Source: Megalonaias nervosa (taxonomy: Eukaryota > Mollusca > Bivalvia > Unionida > Unionidae). Taken from it: DNA of 64,000 nt. A program made the translations under genes and the position numbers. This document shows positions 1-10,207 of this stretch, piece after piece. Within the stretch, counting starts at the first letter, position 1. The number at the start of each line of letters is the position of its first letter. The stretch is taken from assembly GCA_016617855.1 (NCBI GenBank), contig JAECUM010001153.1, positions 1 to 64,000 on the forward strand. The letters are read 5' to 3'. The notes beneath the pieces are model-generated. The model was not told the origin of the DNA. It ran no database searches and saw only the letters and a program-made list of their open reading frames with translations.

Positions 1-47
<47 letters not shown>
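1..47. repeat. (TA)n microsatellite at the window edge
   Basis: Pure alternating TA from the first base to about 47. It is cut by the window start, so its full length is unknown. Confidence 0.95.
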
Positions 48-50
<3 letters not shown>

Positions 51-1206
51 CAATAAAATGGCACATTAATTTTCTGTATTTTTTATTTCCATCAATGTAA
101 CTATTGATAAGCCTAAAAACTTGATTACTGTGAAGTGATTAGTGCATAAACAAAACACGATGTAGGCAGAAAGAGTGAGTTGGATGTAGCATAGGGATAC
201 ATCAAGGCCCTAAGGTTGGGACATATGCATAAGCAATATCAAGCAAGTTCTTTCCCCGGACTTGGAACAAAATACAAATGTAGGTGTTATAAACCTGCTA
301 TAATGTTTAAAGTGTGACATGCCAACCCTTATGATTTGACCACAAGTCTTATTTAACGAGCTTAAATTAGAGACTCTCAGAATAATAGCAAACAATACGA
401 AAATATGATCACTGTTGTCAGAGCTTGCTATTGGCTTGTCCAGGTTTGGTCTGATTGTATGTTTTCATATTACATTCCTTGGAGTTGGTCAGGGAGCCAG
501 CCAAACTTTATAGGAATATCTCAGATGCTTTCAATCTTCTTATGTTTTTCTTACAAAGCATAACAATGATCAAGCTGTTAGCATTATCTAGAAATGACAT
601 CCAGTGAACGAAAACATGTAGAAACCAAAAGGGACAATCATCCTCTTGAAAAGTGCAAACAATCCACACAAAAGTATAGACAGAATATTCAGGTGTTGGT
701 GGGGGTGGGGAGGTAGCAAGGAAAGCAGCAATTATGTTTTTAGGACATCATGTCATGTTGATTTGAGTATGTCTCATGGTGGGTAAAATGATTACCATAG
801 ATCTACACTTTAAATATACTCCCCCCCTTCAGTAATACATGAGATTGAGAGGTCTAGTAAGAAGTCAATGAGCTTCATGTGGTTTGGATATGCAGTTTCC
901 GAAACAGTACCGTAGGTCATTAAGAACTGTGTACTCTGCATACTTTTTAGTAGTACAGTATGTTTATCTTCACAGATCACTTGTTTGAAATTTTAAAATG
1001 CATGTTTTTCCAGTCAGTGATAGCAGTTCATGACATTTCATTACACCTTACTGAAAATATTTCTAGCTTTTGGAAAAAAATATCAACAACTGCCTTACTG
1101 AGAAGGTTTTGTTAGCATTGGCAGGTCTGCTGTAGAAAAGCATGTCATATGCCACTGTCATGGAAAAATCAACATGTTCATTTGTTTTGTTTGCATTTTC
1201 CCACAG
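48..1206. other. Upstream POLR3D intron, nothing recognised
   Basis: AT-rich non-coding DNA ending in a pyrimidine-rich tract and CACAG acceptor at 1201-1206. Earlier POLR3D exons must lie to the left of the window, because the exon at 1207 starts in mid-codon. Short open frames here show no recognisable domain. Confidence 0.6.
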
Positions 1207-1347
1207 TTGAGACAGATATGGAAGTGGATCAAGGAAAAGTGGGGGTGAAAGAGGAGAAGGATGTGGCAGTTGACAGACATAGGACACCAGTCACTCAAGT
1301 AAAGTCTCCCACATGTGCTGACCTCTTTGCCAGTGCACAGAAAACAG
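1207..1347 (+). CDS. POLR3D: POLR3D (RPC4) internal exon A
   Basis: An exon of RNA polymerase III subunit RPC4, a TFIIF-like subunit that pairs with RPC5 on the core enzyme and acts in initiation, termination and reinitiation in the nucleus. The acceptor is CACAG at 1201-1206 and the donor is CAG|GTTAGG at 1348. The exon begins with the last two bases of a split codon and ends with the first base of the next. The peptide contains a METDMEVD-like acidic start followed by KVGVKEEKD, matching the acidic, lysine/glutamate-rich KVKEE-type stretch found in the middle of animal RPC4, then a polar segment ending LFASAQKTG. This is the least conserved of the four exons, so the assignment rests partly on linkage and phase with the next exon, where the leftover G joins AT to give Asp. 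Confidence 0.8.
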
Positions 1348-1354
1348 GTTAGGC

Positions 1355-1460
1355 AGATGTGTGTCAAGGGTAGCCAGATGTGTCTAAAGGGTAGACAAAT
1401 GTGTGTAAAGGGTAGGCATATGTGTGTAAAGGATAGACAGATGTGTGTAATGGGTAGAAA
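1355..1460. repeat. Short tandem repeat, about 19-20 bp unit, about 5 copies
   Basis: Repeats of the form gtgtgtaaagggtagacag(at) lie just after the donor site of POLR3D exon A. The array is degenerate. An open frame through it on the minus strand is a repeat by-product. Confidence 0.8.
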
Positions 1461-1797
1461 ATTCGTATGCATCATAAATTGAACTCTTGCCAAACTTTTT
1501 GCCAAATTCAGTCAGTCAATTAGTAATAATTGTAATAATAGTGGTAATGAGGTCAACTTGTCAAAGATTTGGAATATCTTTCACATTTGGTAATGTTTTC
1601 ATCTTTTTGTTTCTTTAAGTGCAAAAATATTTTATTTGGATATTTACTTCGAATGTCCTGATAAGTGGTTTGTGTTAAGGGTTGTCCTGAAAGAGATGAA
1701 ATCAATTTTTTGTATGATAGGGTTCATTTTGATTGTGTGTCATACCTTTTTATATGATAGAATTCATTTTGATTGTGTGTCATACCTTTTCCCAAAG

Positions 1798-1925
1798 ATG
1801 TAGGAGAGTTATTGTTCATCCAGCTGCCAGATGTAATGCCAGGTGTCCCAGCAGCTCAGGGTGATGAAGGGGAGGCTGGCGGGAGACCACACAAATCAGC
1901 AGACAAGTCCAAACAGGATGATGAG
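1798..1925 (+). CDS. POLR3D: POLR3D (RPC4) internal exon B
   Basis: The acceptor is CCCAAAG at 1791-1797 and the donor GAG|GTTAGA at 1926. The first codon is completed by the G from exon A, and the exon ends in phase 0. The translation runs DVGELLFIQLPDVMPGVPAA, then a Gly/Glu/Lys-rich tail. The LLF-QLPD-PG-P block is a hallmark of the RPC4 C-terminal domain (RNA_pol_Rpc4 family), normally followed by a charged, variable linker as here. In Pol III this region helps dock the RPC4/RPC5 heterodimer on the second-largest subunit. A small imperfect repeat (catacctttt...) sits in the intron just upstream of the acceptor. Confidence 0.92.
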
Positions 1926-2700
1926 GTTAGAGAAATATTGGCTCCTTGTGAAGCTTGATAATGTCAAGCAAAGTTGAGGTCGTTTGTTGCATAACAACTT
2001 TGCATTTGTGAAAGTTCTTTGTCATATGATGGAAATTCCAATTTCAGAATGTTCCCATAGGTTGATTTTCCAAATCTTGCAAATCCTGGAGTTTTTGAGT
2101 GCAGCTAGGTTGTTAAAGTGTTTGGAAAGCATTTAGTAGGAAAAGAATCAGTGGTTAGGGATACTAATATTTAAACTTATGATTTACTGTTGAGCAAACA
2201 GATGTAAATTTCCATTTGTCATTCAATTCACTCGAAGCTCATTGTATGTGTTCTGCCAAATCACAAAGTTCATACTTCACTCCATAATTCAGTGCCCCAG
2301 ATAATGCAGTCATTATATTCCACTGCTATTTGATGCCTACATTTGCCTAATAGGAATGATAGCAGATAGAGGGCACTGAATTACATCAGTGGGACACCTT
2401 GGGCGATTCTATACCTTCATGTATATTATTATGTCATTATTTTCTCTATTCCCCCTGCCCCGTTTCCTTCACAGAAAGAATTTTTTTTTTAAATTTACTT
2501 TTTGCATAATCTTGGCTCAGTAGTCATTGATTAGGATAATTGGAATTTTTCCCATGCTAGATTCACATACATTAACTGCATTTATTTTTTTCTTGTCTCA
2601 CTGCAGTTAATTTGCTCTAATCATAACAAGAGCTGTGACATTCGTTAATATTAATAAAGCTCAATCTGATAATGTAAGTACTTGACTGTTAGATCAGCTG

Positions 2701-3015
2701 CAATGGCTTTAGTGGCCTAAGTGGTTAGAGTGTACGCCTCATATGCAGGAGGTTGTGGGTTCGAACACAGGCCAGTTCATACCAGAGACGTATAAAAATG
2801 GTACAAGAAGCTGTCTTGCTTTGTGTTCAGCATTATGAGGTTAGTGTTAGGACTGGTTGGCCTGGTGTCAGGATAATGTGACTGGGTGGGACATCATGCT
2901 ACATGTCTGCGGCATGATGCCCCAGTGCTAGACATCACTATCAACTGCCACACTGCAGATATCATAGTGATATGACTTCGATTGTTAAAGCTATGTTAAA
3001 AATCCTAAAACACTA
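2701..3015 (+). mobile_element. tRNA-derived SINE, copy 1 (POLR3D intron)
   Basis: The head is tRNA-like, with an A-box-like TGGCCTAAGTGG near 2713 and a B-box-like GGGTTCGAACAC near 2757. A conserved core follows (cagcattatgaggttagtg ... cctggtgtcaggataatgtg). The core carries an inverted repeat, CATCATGC ... GCATGATG, able to form an 8-bp stem. It shares this layout with copies at 3765, 21925 and 23700. It is not a functional tRNA, since the B-box is followed by SINE body and not by a 3' acceptor stem. The family is inferred to be a mollusc-type core SINE. Confidence 0.85.
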
Positions 3016-3244
3016 TAAACACGCAGTTCAGCTGCTATAATCAAGGACTTACTAACATATATTCTTGCTGATGAGACCAGATGCAAAGACCCAGATCTTC
3101 CTTCACATAATGCGCCAGTAGATCTGAGTCTGTTAGGAGTAATAAGTAGAACAAATGCCATAGACCCTGAACTGCAGATACATTATGCTATGGCAGATCA
3201 GGATCTTTGTTGTTTGCAGTTTGATTCAGTGTATAAAAGTGAGT

Positions 3245-3500
3245 TATTACAACTCTATGGTCTTAAAATAACTAATAAAAAAGAATGAGAACCAACAAGT
3301 TTTGTAAAATCCAACAAAAAATTTATTTCCCTAGAATACAAAGTCAAAAAAAAAAAATGTAAAAAAGAACTATGGTATTGCAAAAATAAATCCCAAATAA
3401 TCATAGAATTTTGAACACAAGTCCTAATGATTAAAGTTCTTACTAAACTTTAGTGACATTCCAGAATAAATCGGAAGCTTGAAGTAGGCAAAAGTAATTG
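3245..3500 (-). mobile_element. Fragment of the LTR-like repeat seen at 41974-42920
   Basis: The block ctctatggtcttaaaataac ... aacaagttttgtaaaatcc ... atttatttccctagaataca ... aaatcccaaataatc is shared, with small changes, with 41985-42200 and 51283-51500. Only the first quarter of the roughly 0.9-kb repeat is present. Orientation is taken from the full copy, whose AATAAA-like signal reads on the minus strand. Confidence 0.65.
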
Positions 3501-3764
3501 CCATTTACACACTAGATGTTAAACAGTATTGAACTTAAGTGCAGGTTGAGGGTGGAGAATACACAAAGATTTATTCTGAAGGTGTGAATCTACATCTACT
3601 CAGTCCAGGGATGAATAAGAACTAAAGTTTTAGTTGGACCAACCAGGTTGACCCAGTCAGGATGAGAGGAAGAGTGGACAATGACAGACATGCAGCTTTT
3701 CGTTTAGAGTAGCATTGTCAGTGTTAAATGCAGTTTTCAGTCACCAGTAACATTGACATTAGAC

Positions 3765-4085
3765 TGATCTGAAAACCTAGTGGGTAGAGCGTCTGCCTTG
3801 GATGCGGGAGGTCGCGGGTTCCAACCCCAGCTAAGTCATACCAAGGACTTATAAAAATGGTACTAACAGCTGCCTCACTAGGTGCTCAGCATTAAGAGGT
3901 TAGTGTTAAGACTGATCGACCTGGTGTCAGGATAATGTGAATGGGTGGGACATCATGCTACATGTCTGTGGCATGATGCCCCAGAGCTAGACATCACTGT
4001 AGGCCACCGCACTGCAGACATCGTAGCAATACGACTGAAAGATTGTTCAAGTTAAGTGAAAAATCCAAATCACACACACACAACA
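3765..4085 (+). mobile_element. tRNA-derived SINE, copy 2 (POLR3D intron)
   Basis: Same family as the copy at 2701. The A-box region is agtgggtagagcgtctgcc and the B-box GGGTTCCAACCCC. The core and CATCATGC ... GCATGATG hairpin follow, and the copy ends in a short (CA)n tail near 4070-4085. Confidence 0.87.
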
Positions 4086-4747
4086 TTGTCATTGTTCTTA
4101 CATGCAGTTTTCAGTCTCCAGTGGCATTGTCATTGCTGTTTTATGCAGTCCAAAAGCATATGAGATTTTAACATTGTCATAAAAAGTGATTACTGCCTAT
4201 CCCCCTTTATGAAAATGCCTGAGAGGAATTCACCTTTTGTGTGACGGGTTATGTTGCCATTGTGGTAATATTATGTAGGAGGGCTGTCATTTCATGTATC
4301 AAGTCATGGCAGGTAGACCATCATGCATGTGTTAGATATTTGTTCTGTCAGAACTTGGGGTTGGAGTGGAGACTGGACTGAGTTATGTTGGGATTTGGCT
4401 GGAATATACAGTAATAAGTGTTATGATTTGCAACATTACATTAGTTGCAATTGCAGTAAATTTTTTTTTGGGGGGGGTACCCTGTAGGCACAGTAACCTT
4501 ACAACAGATGTATCTCAATTATCTCATTAAATAGTTCTTGTTTCCATGGATAAAGCATTCACTACAATTGTAGTAATTAACATTATACCAGCATACTCAT
4601 TTATTCATTTATTTGAGTTCATTCTTGAATGAAGAGGCAAGAATGATTCTAGAATTCATCCAGTGAGATGAAAGAAACTTACAATGATCATTTCACAGTA
4701 ATGCTGAACTAACTACTTACATGATGATTCATAAAACTTTAATGCAG

Positions 4748-4903
4748 GAAGAGGTGAGAAAGAAGCTTAGTACCTGTTCTCTAGCAGGCTTCAGTGAGGG
4801 ACCAGTTGGGAAACTAGTCATCAGAAAATCAGGGAGGACACAGCTGATTCTTGGAAATACAGTGCTTGATGTTTCCATGGGAACACCATGTGGATTTCTA
4901 CAG
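4748..4903 (+). CDS. POLR3D: POLR3D (RPC4) internal exon C, conserved core
   Basis: The acceptor is AATGCAG at 4741-4747 and the donor CAG|GTAATA at 4904. The exon starts and ends in phase 0 (52 codons). It begins EEVRKKLSTCSLAGF and then has the strongest RPC4 signature: an EG-VGKL-IRKSGR block, a Q-ILG--VLDVSMG block and a C-FLQ end. Together these form the C-terminal beta-rich domain that dimerises with RPC5, as TFIIF alpha and beta do in Pol II. No stop or frameshift interrupts it. Confidence 0.96.
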
Positions 4904-5029
4904 GTAATAAGGGCTCATTAATTACTCTTCTTTTTTTTTCTTTAGCTCAATTACTGCAATGGCAAGTGAGCTTTTGATATGGCCGTTACTGTCCATTAAT
5001 CAACAATGGCTTGTTACCTCTCTTTAAAG

Positions 5030-5637
5030 GCCATATTACTGGTCTGATTTCCATCAAATTTAATTTAGATGTATCACAGAAACCTTTTGGACAAGTTCTG
5101 TAATGTGCAGGATCCATGTAATGAGCAGGATCCATGCATATTAATAAGATAATCTTGCATTTGATTGGTTGAGCTTGTTACAACTCTTGAGGCCATATTC
5201 CTAATGAGATTATAATTAAACATGGAACATAAGCTTATATCATCAATATCTTGAACTGGTGTGATAATGAGCCAATGATGTGATCTTAGATGAGATTGGC
5301 TGAGCTTTTGAGACCATATTTATGATCTAATTTTGATCAAACTTAGGTTATAAACTTCATTGATAAAGATTTCTGACAAGTTTTAATATGCATGCTGATG
5401 AGGTGATTTTGCATCTGTTTGGCTTATTACCATTCTTTAGGAAATTTTTTGGTCCGATTTGTCTCCGACTAGAAGTATATGCTTATATTGTCAAGATTTC
5501 TGTGATGTGCAAGATCTTTGTTTATAATGAGTTGCTCATGTATCTGAATGGCTGATTTGGGTACCTATCTTTAAAGACTATATCAGATCTAATTTGACCA
5601 AACTAGGCAAACTGAAATGTATCATCAGGGATTCTAG
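5030..5637. repeat. Degenerate long-period repeat, about 170 bp unit, 3-4 copies
   Basis: Blocks reading 'ggccatatt..tgatctgatttt.atcaaactta..ataagcttatat.atcaa.atttct..' followed by 'gatgaggtgattttgcatctg.ttggctgagc' recur at about 5030, 5200, 5330 and 5560. The same kind of sequence resumes at 8690-8770, on the far side of the pogo-like element. Confidence 0.6.
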
Positions 5638-6738
5638 TCAGCTGTATTATTCATGAGACCTATACATGAACATGAGGTGATTTGCATCAGCTGTATTATT
5701 CATGAGACCTATACACGAACATGAGGTGATTTGCATCAGCTGTATTATTCATGAGACCTATACATGAACATGAGGTGATTTGCATCAGCTGTATTATTCA
5801 TGAGACCTATACATGAACATGAGGTGATTTGCATCAGCTGTATCATTCATGAGACCTATACATGAACATGTGGTGATTTGCATCAGCTGTATTATTCATG
5901 AGACCTATACATGAACATGAGGTGATTTACATCAGCTGTATTATTCATGAGACCTATACATGAACATGAGGTGATTTGCATCAGCTGTATTATTCATGAG
6001 ACCTATACATGAACATGAGGTGATTTGCATCAGATTAGCTCTATTATTCATGAGACCTATACATGAACATGAGGTGATTTGCATCAGCTGTATTATTCAT
6101 GAGACCTATACATGAACATGAGGTGATTTGCATCAGCTGTATTATTCATGAGACCTATACATGAACATGAGGTGATTTGCATCAGCTGTATTATTCATGA
6201 GACCTATACATGAACATGAGGTGATTTGCATCAGCTGTATTATTCATGAGACCTATACATGAACATGAGGTGATTTGCATCAGATTAGCTCTATTATTCA
6301 TGAGACCTATACATGAACATGAGGTGATTTGCATCGGCTGTATTATTCATGAGACCTATACATGAACTTGAGGTGATTTGCATCAGCTGTATTATTCATG
6401 AGACCTATACATGAACATGAGGTGATTTGCATCAGCTGTATTATTCATGAGACCTATACATGAACATGAGGTGATTTGCATCAGCTGAGACCTATACATG
6501 AACATGAGGTGATTTGCATCAGCTGTATTATTCATGAGACCTATACATGAACTTGAGGTGATTTGCATCAGCTGTATTATTCATGAGACCTATACATGAA
6601 CATGAGGTGATTTGCATCAGCTGTATTATTCATGAGACCTATACATGAACATGAGGTGATTTGCATCAGATTAGCTGTATTATTCATGAGACTTATACAT
6701 GAACATGAGGTGATTTGCATCAGATTAGCTGAGCTTCA
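5638..6738. repeat. 49-bp satellite array, about 22 copies
   Basis: Unit of the form cagctgtattattcatgaga + cctatacatgaacatgaggt + gatttgcat (49 bp), highly homogeneous. Some units have an 8-9-bp 'attagct' insertion (near 6030, 6285, 6670, 6720) and one is truncated near 6483. It lies inside the last intron of POLR3D. Confidence 0.97.
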
Positions 6739-6778
6739 GATCACTCAGAAAATGGCAAACTTTGTAAATAGGCTTATA

Positions 6779-8659
6779 CAGTGGGACCCCGCTATAGCAC
6801 GCTCGGTTATAACACGAATTCGGATATAACACGGTCGTGGCATGGCTCTCGAAATTTCATTTACCTTATTACCTTGTAAAAAAAAATTCTTATAAGTACG
6901 AAAAATAAAATATGTAAAAAGTTTTATTATCATTTTGGAGAAGAGATTGCATATAAATTCGAATATAAGATGATTGTGGTGTGGTTCCTGAAATATCATA
7001 TACATGTATTATTCTCGTACACGGTAAACATTTCTTCTTTGAGGAGGTAATCACATATGGATTCGAATATAAAACAATCATGGTGTGGCTCCTAAAATTT
7101 TTTAATTTAACCAATTTCTTACAGTTTTGTGCCAAAATAAACATCAGAAATACGAGTTTCTGAACCAATGGCTGGGCCTTTTGAGAACTTCGATCTTTGT
7201 TTATTGTTGAAAAATGACAGCTCGTAAGTGTTAATCTTATTATTACTGATCCATGAGCAATGAAGCCATCAAGTCTACTTTGTGTTTGTCTTCAATGCAT
7301 TCCATATACAGTCGTTGCTCAAACAATATCCGACATATGTTCTAAACTGACTACACAACTAAGCAACAAACGATGCAGCGGTTGATAAAAGATTCTCACC
7401 TGAATTTATAGATCAATTAATTTAAGCACATTGCTCATCATCAAAGTCAATTGCCGAGCTAAACTTGTTCAAATTATGGGGCAACGATTTATAAAACATC
7501 AAAGAAACGAAAGCCGCCAACATGTGCATGTGGCTTGGCAGTGTTGTTTTATGCAATCAGTTGACCAGTGAATAATGTTGTCCACTTCCTACAAATATAC
7601 CCCCATTGTTGACTGACAATTATTGTTGCTGTAGTCCTTTAAACTAATAGGTGTAAAAGTGTGTGTTAGTGGACATTTTGAACGGAAAATGGGAAACGGA
7701 AACGTAAAGCTTTTACTCTTAAAGAAAAGATGCAGTCACGCGACCGTGTTAATGAATAGCTCAATTTTGATAATGACTGCCCAGTTGTAGATCACGTTTC
7801 GAATGCAGAGATTGTTCAAAATATTATGTTCAATAACACCAGTGGTGATGATGACGATGGTGATGCTTCTGATGACACTGAGGACACCACACCTGAGGAT
7901 AATCCACCGTCAGCAACAGAAGCAGTCAAAAATTTAGAGTGTGCTTTGAGATGGATGGAGACGCAAGATATTGACTATGTTCGAATTCTTCAGTTAAGAA
8001 ATATGATTGACTTTGCGAAGAGCAAACGTGACAGTAGCTGAAAGCAGCTGAAAATCACTGAGTTTTTCAAACAATAATAAAGAATTACAATTCACAGATG
8101 AGAAAATTTAGCAATATGAAATTTATACACACACCGTTTTTTAACCTTCAGATGTACTGTTCCATGATTCGGTTCATAATATTTCCTATTTATTTTTCCA
8201 TTGAATTCAGTCACATAATGATCTGTGACAAAATTATTGAATATTTTAAATCTGTGTGTGGATATTTTCGATGGAAATACTTGTATTGTGAATTCAATTT
8301 ATGTGATTCGATTCACGGGTGAGTACACGGTGTTGATACTCTATTCATGCTATAGATTAGATATGTATATATAAACTATACACGTGTATGTACCAATGCG
8401 TGGTTCTCTGAATAAAGAAATATATATGCAATTTCTGTTATCACTGCAGGTGTTTTCTCATTTAATATACATTGATTTAAAATGGTAATTATGCCAATGA
8501 AGCACACGTTTCTGCACCCGTTTTCATTACCACCCCCACCCACCCCGCTAACCCTGCATATTTGTTGGTACTGTACATGGTTGCTTATAACACAGTTCGG
8601 TTCATGACACGGTCGGGTTCTATGGCTCCCAACTACCGTGTTATAGCGGGGTCCCACTG
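6779..8659 (+). mobile_element. Pogo/Tigger-like DNA transposon, internally deleted
   Basis: The terminal inverted repeats start CAGTGGGACCCCGCTATA at both ends: 18 identical positions, then similar sequence for about 20 bp more. They are flanked by TA at 6777-6778 and 8660-8661, the target duplication expected for the Tc1/mariner/pogo superfamily. Total length is 1881 bp. Subterminal blocks (attcg.atataa ... gtggctc) recur near 6815, 6957 and 7062 and again near the right end, and may be transposase-binding sites. The interior retains only a remnant of a transposase (7691-8041). It inserted in the degenerate 170-bp repeat. Confidence 0.9.
7691..8041 (+). pseudogene. Pogo/Tigger transposase remnant: N-terminus joined to C-terminus
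   Basis: In one frame the sequence reads GKRKRKAFTLKEKMQ at 7691-7735. This resembles the first residues of the CENP-B/pogo N-terminal helix-turn-helix, where a basic KRK-FTLKEK start is typical. A TAG follows at 7757. The same frame then continues through an acidic stretch (NNTSGDDDDGDASDDTED) and ends with ALRWMETQDIDYVRILQLRN and a short basic tail, which resembles the C-terminal segment of Tigger/JRK-type proteins. The DDE catalytic domain between them is absent. There is no in-frame ATG: a TGA sits at 7679, just upstream. The copy is therefore a dead deletion derivative. Family assignment is from recalled motif patterns. Confidence 0.72.
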
Positions 8660-8764
8660 TATCAGCAATATGTTGAATGAATTTTATTATAAGCAAGACC
8701 TATGTACAGTAATGAGCTGATTTTGTATCTGATTGGTTTGGCTTATTTGCACCTTAGAGTCTGT

Positions 8765-8990
8765 ATTTCAAATTTAATTTGAAAGGGTACTTACGGCAAT
8801 GTGGTATTTTTAAAAGGTACTTTCAGCAATGTCAGAATTTTTTGAAGGGGTACTTACAGCAATGTGGTAATTTTTAAGGGTACTTAACAGCAATTTTATA
8901 TTTTTAAAGGGTACCTAGAGTTATGCAATATTTCTTAATGGGTGCCTAGAACAGTGTGATAAAGGATACCTAGAGCAGTGTGATATTTTT
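8765..8990. repeat. Degenerate tandem repeat, about 30-50 bp unit
   Basis: Successive versions of 'aagggtacttacagcaatgtggtattttt' drift into 'gtacctagagcagtgtgatat'. The array is poorly conserved and directly adjoins the 36-bp satellite. Confidence 0.65.
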
Positions 8991-8995
8991 TAAAT

Positions 8996-10207
8996 GTGAA
9001 CATGACCTTCAAACTCATCAAATACCCAAGATTTACAATGACCTTCCAACCCATCACATACTTAGATTTACACATGACCTTCCAACGTATCACATACTTA
9101 GATTTACACATGACCTTCCAACCCATCACATACTTAGATTTACATATGACCTTCAAACTCATCACATACCCAGATTTACACTTGACCTTCAAACTCATCA
9201 CATATTCAGATTTATACATGACCTTCAAACTCATCACATACCCAGATTTACACTTGACCTTCAAACTCATCACATATCCAGATTTACACATGACCTTCAA
9301 ACTCATCAAATTCCCAGATTTACACATGGCCTTCAAAGTCATCACATTCCCAGAGTTACACATGAACTTCTAACCCATCACATACTTAGATTTACACATG
9401 ACCTTCCAGCCCATCACACACTTAGATTTACACTTGACATTCCAACCCATCACATACTTAGATTTATATATGACCTTCAAACTCATCACATACCCAGATT
9501 CACACATGATCTTCAAACTCATCACATACCCAGATTTATACTTGACCTTCAAACTCATCACATATCCAGATTTACACATAACCTTCAAACTCATCATATT
9601 CCCAGATTTACACATGGCCTTCAAACTCATCACATATCCAGATTTGCACATGACCTTCAAACTCATCAAATTCCTAGATTTACACATGGCCTTCAAACTC
9701 ATCAAATTCCCAGATTTACACATGGCCTTCAAACTCATCAAATTCCCAGATTTACACATGGCCTTCAAACTCATCAAATTCCCAGATTTACACATGGCCT
9801 TCAAACTCATCACATATCCAGATTTACACATGGCCTTCAAACTCATCAAATTCCCAGATTTACACATGGCCTTCAAATTCATTACATATCCAGATTTACA
9901 CATGACCTTCAAGTTCGTCAAATTCCCAGATTTACACATGGCCTTCAAACTCATCAAATTCCCAGATTTACACATGGCCTTCAAACTCATCAAATTCCTA
10001 GATTTACACATGGCCTTCAAACTCATCACATATCCAGATTTACACATGGCCTTCAAACTCATCAAATTCCCAGATTTACACATGGCCTTCAAACTCATTA
10101 CATATCCAGATTTACACATGACCTTCAAGTTCATCAAATTCCCAGATTTACACATGGCCTTCAAACTCATCAAATTCCCAGATTTACACATGGCCTTCAA
10201 ACTCATC
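8996..10207. repeat. 36-bp satellite array, left arm, about 33 copies
   Basis: Unit of the form cacatggccttcaaactcat + caaattcccagattta (36 bp). The outer (left) units carry variants such as ccaacccatcacatacttag. Units next to the hAT insertion are much more uniform. Because 36 is a multiple of 3 and the unit lacks stops in several frames, frames of up to about 415 codons stay open on both strands. These are not treated as genes. Confidence 0.97.

Noticed and set aside
2701..2790. tRNA gene
   Set aside because: A- and B-box-like motifs are present but there is no foldable acceptor stem, and the sequence continues into a SINE body shared by four copies. The tRNA-like heads at 29645, 33240, 38255 and 62165 were rejected for the same reason.
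5638..6738. Possible CRISPR array
   Set aside because: Units are contiguous with no unique spacers, and the context is eukaryotic. It is a plain satellite; the same holds for all other arrays here.
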